This document shows positions 59,969-64,000 of a stretch of DNA of 64,000 bases, piece by piece (position 1 is the first letter of the stretch; each line of letters begins with the position of its first letter). This DNA comes from Nocardioides malaquae. Lineage in GTDB: Bacteria; Actinomycetota; Actinomycetes; Propionibacteriales; Nocardioidaceae. Made by a program: the position numbers and the translations under genes. The stretch lies in contig NZ_JADCSA010000001.1 of NCBI RefSeq assembly GCF_015070385.1, positions 124,001 through 188,000 on the forward strand, read 5' to 3'. The notes below the pieces were generated by a model. It worked only from the letters and a program-made list of their open reading frames with translations, made no database searches and was not told the origin of the DNA.

Positions 59969-60747
59969 AGTCCCACTCCTGTCATGGTGCGCACGGCCTG
60001 CTCGGGGTCGCCGTCCTTGACGAGGGCCTCCCCGACCAGGACCACGCGGGCGCCGTCGGCGACGAAGCCCGCCACGTCGTCAGCTGAGCTGATGCCGGAC
60101 TCTGCCACCTTGACGCGGTCGTCGGGCACGAGTGGCGCCAGCCGCGAGAAGGTGGCCGAGTCCACCTCGAGGGTCTTCAGGTTGCGGGCGTTGACACCGA
60201 TCAGGTCGGCGCCGAGCGCCACCGCACGTTCGGTCTCCGCCTCGTCGTGGACCTCGACGAGCACGGTCAGCCCCAGCTCGCGTGCCTCGTCGTGGAGGCG
60301 TCGCAACGTCTCGTCGTCGAGCGCGGCCACGATCAGCAGCGCCAGGTCGGCCCCCGCGGCCCGGGCCTCGACGAGCTGGTAGCTCTCGACGATGAAGTCC
60401 TTGCGCAGCACCGGCACGTCGACGGCAGCGCGCACGGCGCGCAGGTCGTCGAGCGACCCCTTGAAGCGACGCTCCTCGGTCAGCACCGAGATCGCCGCGG
60501 CTCCGCCCCGGGCGTACGCCGCGGCGAGCTCGGCCGGCGCCGGGATGTCGGCGAGGTGACCCTTGGAGGGGCTGCTGCGCTTCACCTCCGCGATGACGCT
60601 CGAGCCGGGAGCGGAGAAGTGCGGCATCGGGTCGCGCGGCGGATCGACGTCGGCGAGCGCCGCCCTCACCTCACGCAGGGGCGTCTCGGACTCGCGGCGG
60701 GCGAGGTCGATCCGGACACCGGCGACGATGTCGTCGAGGACGGACAC
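59965..60747 (-). CDS. trpC: Indole-3-glycerol-phosphate synthase
   Basis: A 260-residue TIM barrel. Conserved [13 protein letters not shown] (about residue 50), [18 protein letters not shown] (catalytic Lys region) and AESGIS are all present. GGAGGAAC lies 5-6 nt before GTG 60747. First gene of the trpCBA-sco-lgt unit, 127 bp downstream of the DUF2752 gene; a second promoter or attenuator could be there, but I found no leader peptide. Confidence 0.96.
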
Positions 60748-60874
60748 GCAGTTCCTCCAGGGCAGGCAGGACGGGACGGGACGGACGTGACCAAGCCTCT
60801 CACCTTGACCCAGTGGCTGCGCGACCAGTCCGAGCCGGACGGCGCAGGACGAGCGATGGAGGGCGCGGCTGCGG

Positions 60875-61315
60875 TCAGGGGGCGAGCCAGGCGACCGGCG
60901 CCCACGGGATGTTGCGCAGCACCGTGAAGACCACCAACGCGGCGGCGACGGTCCACCACACCGCGGCCGAAGGCGACGGGAGGAGGGGGACGCCACCGCG
61001 AGCGGCACGCCAGAGCGCCACGAGCCACAGGACACCGGCCACGGGCGCCGCCGCCACCAGCACCACGTTGCTCGACGCGGCGGCCGCCAGGTCGAGGTCG
61101 GTGAGGTGGTGGACCGCGCGCAGGCTGCCGCAGAAGGGGCAGGCCACCCCGAGGAGGGCGGAGGGACAGAACCCCCAGCTGCCCTGGACGTGCGGGTCGC
61201 GCAGGTGGAGGGCCAGGGTGGCGAGCGCGACGCCGGCTCCGGCGCCGAGCACGGGCGCGACCCGTCCCACCCACGTCGTGGGCGAGGAAGTGAGCGTCTC
61301 GGCCACCCCGGTCAC
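60875..61315 (-). CDS. DUF2752 membrane protein
   Basis: A 146-residue protein with three hydrophobic segments (about 18-36, 76-100, 112-135). The family signature CPFCGSLRAVHHLTDLDLAAA is present (about residue 59, shown in part), with cysteines in FCPSALLGVACPFCG. Function unknown; often near trp genes in actinobacteria. GGGAGG lies 7 nt before GTG 61315. It is between HGxxPAAW and trpC. Confidence 0.88.
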   Translation of the reverse strand: MTGVAETLTSSPTTWVGRVAPVLGAGAGVALATLALHLRDPHVQGSWGFCPSALLGVACPFCGSLRAVHHLTDLDLAAAASSNVVLVAAAPVAGVLWLVALWRAARGGVPLLPSPSAAVWWTVAAALVVFTVLRNIPWAPVAWLAP

Positions 61316-61340
61316 GTCAGTGCCTCCCGGTCCCTCGGGA

Positions 61341-61559
61341 TCAGTGCTTCTCGACGTTGTAACCCATCTTCGCCATCACGAGGAAGACGGGGAGGGCGAG
61401 GACTGCCAGCACCACACCGACCCAGAAGAGGGCCATCGAGACGGGGCTCAGCATGAGCGCGATGCTGCCCAGCAGGAACCCGACCGAGGCGACGCCCACC
61501 GCGGACCAGGCCGCCATGGTGTTGCCGTGACCGGGGGTGGTGCCGTCGTTGTCAGCCAT
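61341..61559 (-). CDS. HGxxPAAW-family small membrane protein
   Basis: A 72-residue protein with two hydrophobic helices (about 17-38 and 42-62) after a short N-terminal segment GHGNTMAAWSAV. The eponymous HGxxPAAW motif is present but the proline is replaced by Met. AGGAG lies about 10 nt upstream of ATG 61559. Function unknown; the family lies between trpE and trpC in many actinobacteria. Confidence 0.85.
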   Translation of the reverse strand: MADNDGTTPGHGNTMAAWSAVGVASVGFLLGSIALMLSPVSMALFWVGVVLAVLALPVFLVMAKMGYNVEKH

Positions 61560-61630
61560 GAGAAGTGAACTCCTGATCCAGCGGGTCTCGAACGCCCGCA
61601 CCGCGGGCCATGCACAGTCTAGGGGGCCGC

Positions 61631-62227
61631 TCAGAGGGTCGGGTCCCGGCCCTCGTCGATCGCGCGCCACAGGTCCGCGGGGTCGCCCTCCTCCGCCGCG
61701 ACCTTCTCCGAGGCCGGGGCTGCGGCAGCACGCGAGGCCGGAGCGTCGTAGCGTCCGCCCATCTCCGGCCAGCGCGGGGCCCTCAGCACCGCGACCACGT
61801 GGGCCGGCAGCAGGAGGAGCACGGACAGGCCGGCGAGCACGAAGGCGGCGCTCCACTCCACCTCCCACGCCGTCGCCAGGTCGGCGACCCCGGCCCGGTC
61901 GCGGACGTCGTCACGCAGGCTCAGGGCACCGACGACCCAGGCGACACCGATGCCCACGGTGGCGAGCAGCCCCATCCCGGCCACGGCTCGGCGCCACCGC
62001 CCACGGCTGACCAGCACCACACCCCACGAGGCCAGGGCCACCAGGCCCAGGGCCCCGGCGGCGGGCATCTCCCCCAGTCCCGGGTTGTTCTCGGTGAACC
62101 AGTCCACGGCCCCCTGCCCCGTCCCGGGAGCCGTCAGGGTGACCCACCGCTGGTGGCCGGTCGCCGCCGCCAGAGCGGCACCGAGCACCCCGGCGAGCAC
62201 CGTGGGGCCGAACGAGCGGTCAGCCAT
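61631..62227 (-). CDS. Trp biosynthesis-associated membrane protein
   Basis: A 198-residue protein with four hydrophobic helices (about 8-25, 57-76, 84-103, 127-147), then a cytoplasmic-like tail. It belongs to the family found with trp genes of actinobacteria (TIGR02234-like); the molecular role is unknown. The conserved features are RWVTLTAPG and the WEVEWSAAF stretch. The ATG at 62227 overlaps the hisI stop codon by 8 bp, so trpE does not lie between them. Confidence 0.87.
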   Translation of the reverse strand: MADRSFGPTVLAGVLGAALAAATGHQRWVTLTAPGTGQGAVDWFTENNPGLGEMPAAGALGLVALASWGVVLVSRGRWRRAVAGMGLLATVGIGVAWVVGALSLRDDVRDRAGVADLATAWEVEWSAAFVLAGLSVLLLLPAHVVAVLRAPRWPEMGGRYDAPASRAAAAPASEKVAAEEGDPADLWRAIDEGRDPTL

Positions 62228-62576
62228 CGGTGCTGGTCGCGAGGAGCAGGTCGGCGTCGAAGCAGGTGGCGTCGCCGGTGTGGCAGGCGCCGCCGACCTG
62301 GTCGACCTTGACCAGGAGCGTGTCCTTGTCGCAGTCCAGGCGCACCTCCTTGACCCACTGCACGTGGCCCGAGGTGTCCCCCTTGACCCAGTACTCGCCG
62401 CGGCTGCGCGACCAGTAGGTCGCCCGTCCGGTCGTCAGGGTGCGCGCGAGGGCCTCGTCGTCCATCCACCCCAGCATCAGCACCTCACCGGTGTCGTGCT
62501 GCTGGACCACGGCGGGGACGAGCCCCTCGGCGGTGCGCTTGAGGCGGGCGGCGATGGCGGGGTCGAGTGACGTCAC
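62220..62576 (-). CDS. hisI: Phosphoribosyl-AMP cyclohydrolase
   Basis: Histidine pathway enzyme opening the adenine ring of phosphoribosyl-AMP; 118 residues, metal-dependent. [28 protein letters not shown] and the cysteines in [11 protein letters not shown] and [10 protein letters not shown] form the Zn/Mg site. GTG 62576 is preceded by GATACT and 6 nt (62583-62588), possibly leaderless; the GGAGGG just before it is too close to serve as a normal ribosome binding site. hisI usually precedes trpE in actinobacteria. Confidence 0.94.
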   Translation of the reverse strand: MTSLDPAIAARLKRTAEGLVPAVVQQHDTGEVLMLGWMDDEALARTLTTGRATYWSRSRGEYWVKGDTSGHVQWVKEVRLDCDKDTLLVKVDQVGGACHTGDATCFDADLLLATSTDG

Positions 62577-62613
62577 CCCTCCAGTATCGCGCGGGTGGTC
62601 CCGCCCGTTGCCG

Positions 62614-64000
62614 TCACCGCCCGTGCTGGGCCACCCAGGAGGCGTGGAGACGGGCGTACACACTGCCGCTCTCGGCCACCAGGAGCGCGTGGGGACCGCG
62701 CTGGACCACCCGCCCTCGGTCGACCACGACGACCTCGTCGGCCTGTTCGGCCGTGGTGAGGCGGTGCGCGATCGTGACCGACGTGCGTCCGGACATCAGG
62801 CGCTCGAGCGCCCTCCCGATGCGCACCTCCAGCTGAGGGTCGACGGCGCTGGTGGCCTCGTCGAGCACGAGCAGGTCGGGATCGGCCAACCTGGCCCGCA
62901 GGAGCGCCACCAGCTGGCGCTCCCCCGCGGAGAGCGAGTCACCGCGCTGGCCGACCCGGGTGGACAGGCCGTCGGGCAGCGAGGCCAACCAGTCAGCCAT
63001 GCCCAGCTCCGCGGCGGCCGCCTCGATGTCGGCGTCGGTGGCGTCTGTACGTCCGTAGCGGACGTTGGCGGCCAGGGTGTCGTCGAAGAGGAAGCCCTCC
63101 TGGGGCACGAGGACGACACCGCGACGCAGGCTGGACGCGGCGATCTCGCGCACGTCCACGCCGTCGAGCAGCACGCGGCCCCGCGTCGGGTCCATCAGTC
63201 GGGTCAGGAGCTTGGCGATCGTCGACTTGCCGGAACCGGTCTCCCCCACCACCGCGACGCGAGTGCCGGCGGCGAGGTCGAGGGAGACGCCCCGCAGCAC
63301 CTCGGGCCCACCCGGGTAGGCGAACGAGACGTCCTCGAGGTGCACGTCGATGGGGCCCCGCGGCAGGACCACCCCGTCAGCACCCGGGTCGACCACGTCG
63401 GCCGGCGTCTCCAGGATGCCGATCACCCGGCGCCAGCTCGCGATCGCGTTCTGGGCGTCGGTGATGATCTGGGTGCCCATCTGCACCGGTCCGACGAAGA
63501 GGGTGACGAGGAAGGCGAAGGCCAGCACCGTGCCGGCGCTCATCTGGTCGGTGATGCCCAGCAGCACGCCCACCACCAGCACGCCGGCGTTGGCGAGTCC
63601 GGCGGAGATCCCGCCCAGCGAGAAGGAGATGACGGTGAACTTCTGCGCCCGGGTGCTCGCCGCCTTGAACCCGTCGATGGCCGTGTCGATGCGGGCCTGG
63701 GTGCGGTCCTGCACGGCGTGCGCACGCACCACGGAGGCCCCGACGACGGGCTCGGAGACGGCCGACAGCATGGTGGCCGCCTGGCGGCGCACCACGCCGT
63801 AGGCGTCGGCGAGCTTGCGCTGGAAGTAGCGGATGGAGGCGAAGAGGGGTGCGAAGCACAGCCAGACCACCAGGCAGAGCTGCCAGGAGTAGACGGCCAT
63901 CACCACGGTGGCCACCAGCACCTGGCCCACGCTGATCACCAGGAGCAGCCCGCCGAAGACCAGGAACTGGCTGATCTGGTCGACGTCGCTGGTGACGCGC
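62614..64000 (-). CDS. ABC exporter, fused membrane and ATPase domains, N-terminus beyond right edge
   Basis: About 462 C-terminal residues of a type I ABC exporter (half transporter). Visible membrane part includes [15 protein letters not shown] and [13 protein letters not shown], then the ATPase with Walker [11 protein letters not shown]-loop [12 protein letters not shown], signature [18 protein letters not shown], Walker [13 protein letters not shown] and switch IAHRLTT. The substrate is unknown; the family exports lipids, peptides or drugs. The gene is on the same strand as hisI, 37 bp upstream of it; co-transcription is possible. Confidence 0.9.
   Translation of the reverse strand, partial: RVTSDVDQISQFLVFGGLLLVISVGQVLVATVVMAVYSWQLCLVVWLCFAPLFASIRYFQRKLADAYGVVRRQAATMLSAVSEPVVGASVVRAHAVQDRTQARIDTAIDGFKAASTRAQKFTVISFSLGGISAGLANAGVLVVGVLLGITDQMSAGTVLAFAFLVTLFVGPVQMGTQIITDAQNAIASWRRVIGILETPADVVDPGADGVVLPRGPIDVHLEDVSFAYPGGPEVLRGVSLDLAAGTRVAVVGETGSGKSTIAKLLTRLMDPTRGRVLLDGVDVREIAASSLRRGVVLVPQEGFLFDDTLAANVRYGRTDATDADIEAAAAELGMADWLASLPDGLSTRVGQRGDSLSAGERQLVALLRARLADPDLLVLDEATSAVDPQLEVRIGRALERLMSGRTSVTIAHRLTTAEQADEVVVVDRGRVVQRGPHALLVAESGSVYARLHASWVAQHGR

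Noticed and set aside
60748-60874. Trp leader peptide/attenuator before trpC
   Set aside because: Two Trp codons (in a DWSRSHWVK frame) occur, but there is no start codon with a ribosome binding site and no tandem Trp run or alternative hairpins.

Overview
The window reads as chromosomal DNA of a high-GC actinobacterium, most likely a member of the Nocardioidaceae (Nocardioides or a close relative). This is inferred from several actinobacterial markers: DUF7455, DUF3068, DUF4192 and HGxxPAAW proteins, a PdtaR-type ANTAR regulator, many GTG starts, and a gene order hisI - trp - lgt - gltBD - pyk - pdtaR ... polA ... rpsA - coaE that follows the order known in Mycobacterium tuberculosis. About 55 protein genes and one tRNA are packed tightly. 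No gap longer than about 260 bp lacks a gene. I saw no insertion sequence, prophage, CRISPR array or integrase.

1-18 kb, DNA maintenance and transcription: a type II topoisomerase B subunit (cut by the left edge), DUF7455 zinc-binding protein, DUF456 protein, SGNH hydrolase, principal sigma factor SigA with a Lys/Ala repeat extension, HhH-GPD repair protein, universal stress protein, glutamate-cysteine ligase, a frameshifted DUF4192 gene, DNA polymerase IV, 5-oxoprolinase pxpABC, oligopeptidase B and a SigB-type second sigma factor. The DUF7455 and sigB promoters both look like SigR/SigH (oxidative stress) promoters.

18-41 kb: coaE and rpsA, then polA with a thioesterase. In M. tuberculosis polA and rpsA are neighbours. 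Here they are separated by about 17.8 kb that is mostly cell-envelope genes: an aminoglycoside-phosphotransferase-like kinase, three methyltransferases, DUF3068, a GT4 glycosyltransferase, a large AftD-like GT-C operon with a 49-residue membrane protein at its end, a condensation-fold acyltransferase coupled to an OafA-type acyltransferase, and a flippase. Together they look like a pathway for building, acylating/methylating and exporting an envelope glycan; this is inference.

41-48 kb: a GNAT acetyltransferase and a complete branched-chain amino-acid-type ABC importer. The binding-protein gene is on the + strand and converges on the livHMGF operon. LivH carries an unusual secreted N-terminal domain.

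48-64 kb: pdtaR, an odd class-I-shaped tRNA with a CAA anticodon, pyk, gltBD, lgt, an SCO lipoprotein, trpABC, DUF2752, HGxxPAAW, Trp-associated membrane protein, hisI, and an ABC exporter cut by the right edge. trpE, normally inside this cluster, is absent. Many genes overlap by 4 bp (GTGA/ATGA) or 8 bp (ATGGCTGA), which implies translational coupling. At least eight genes have a TAnnnT -10 box only 6-8 nt before the start codon and no ribosome binding site, the pattern of leaderless mRNAs.
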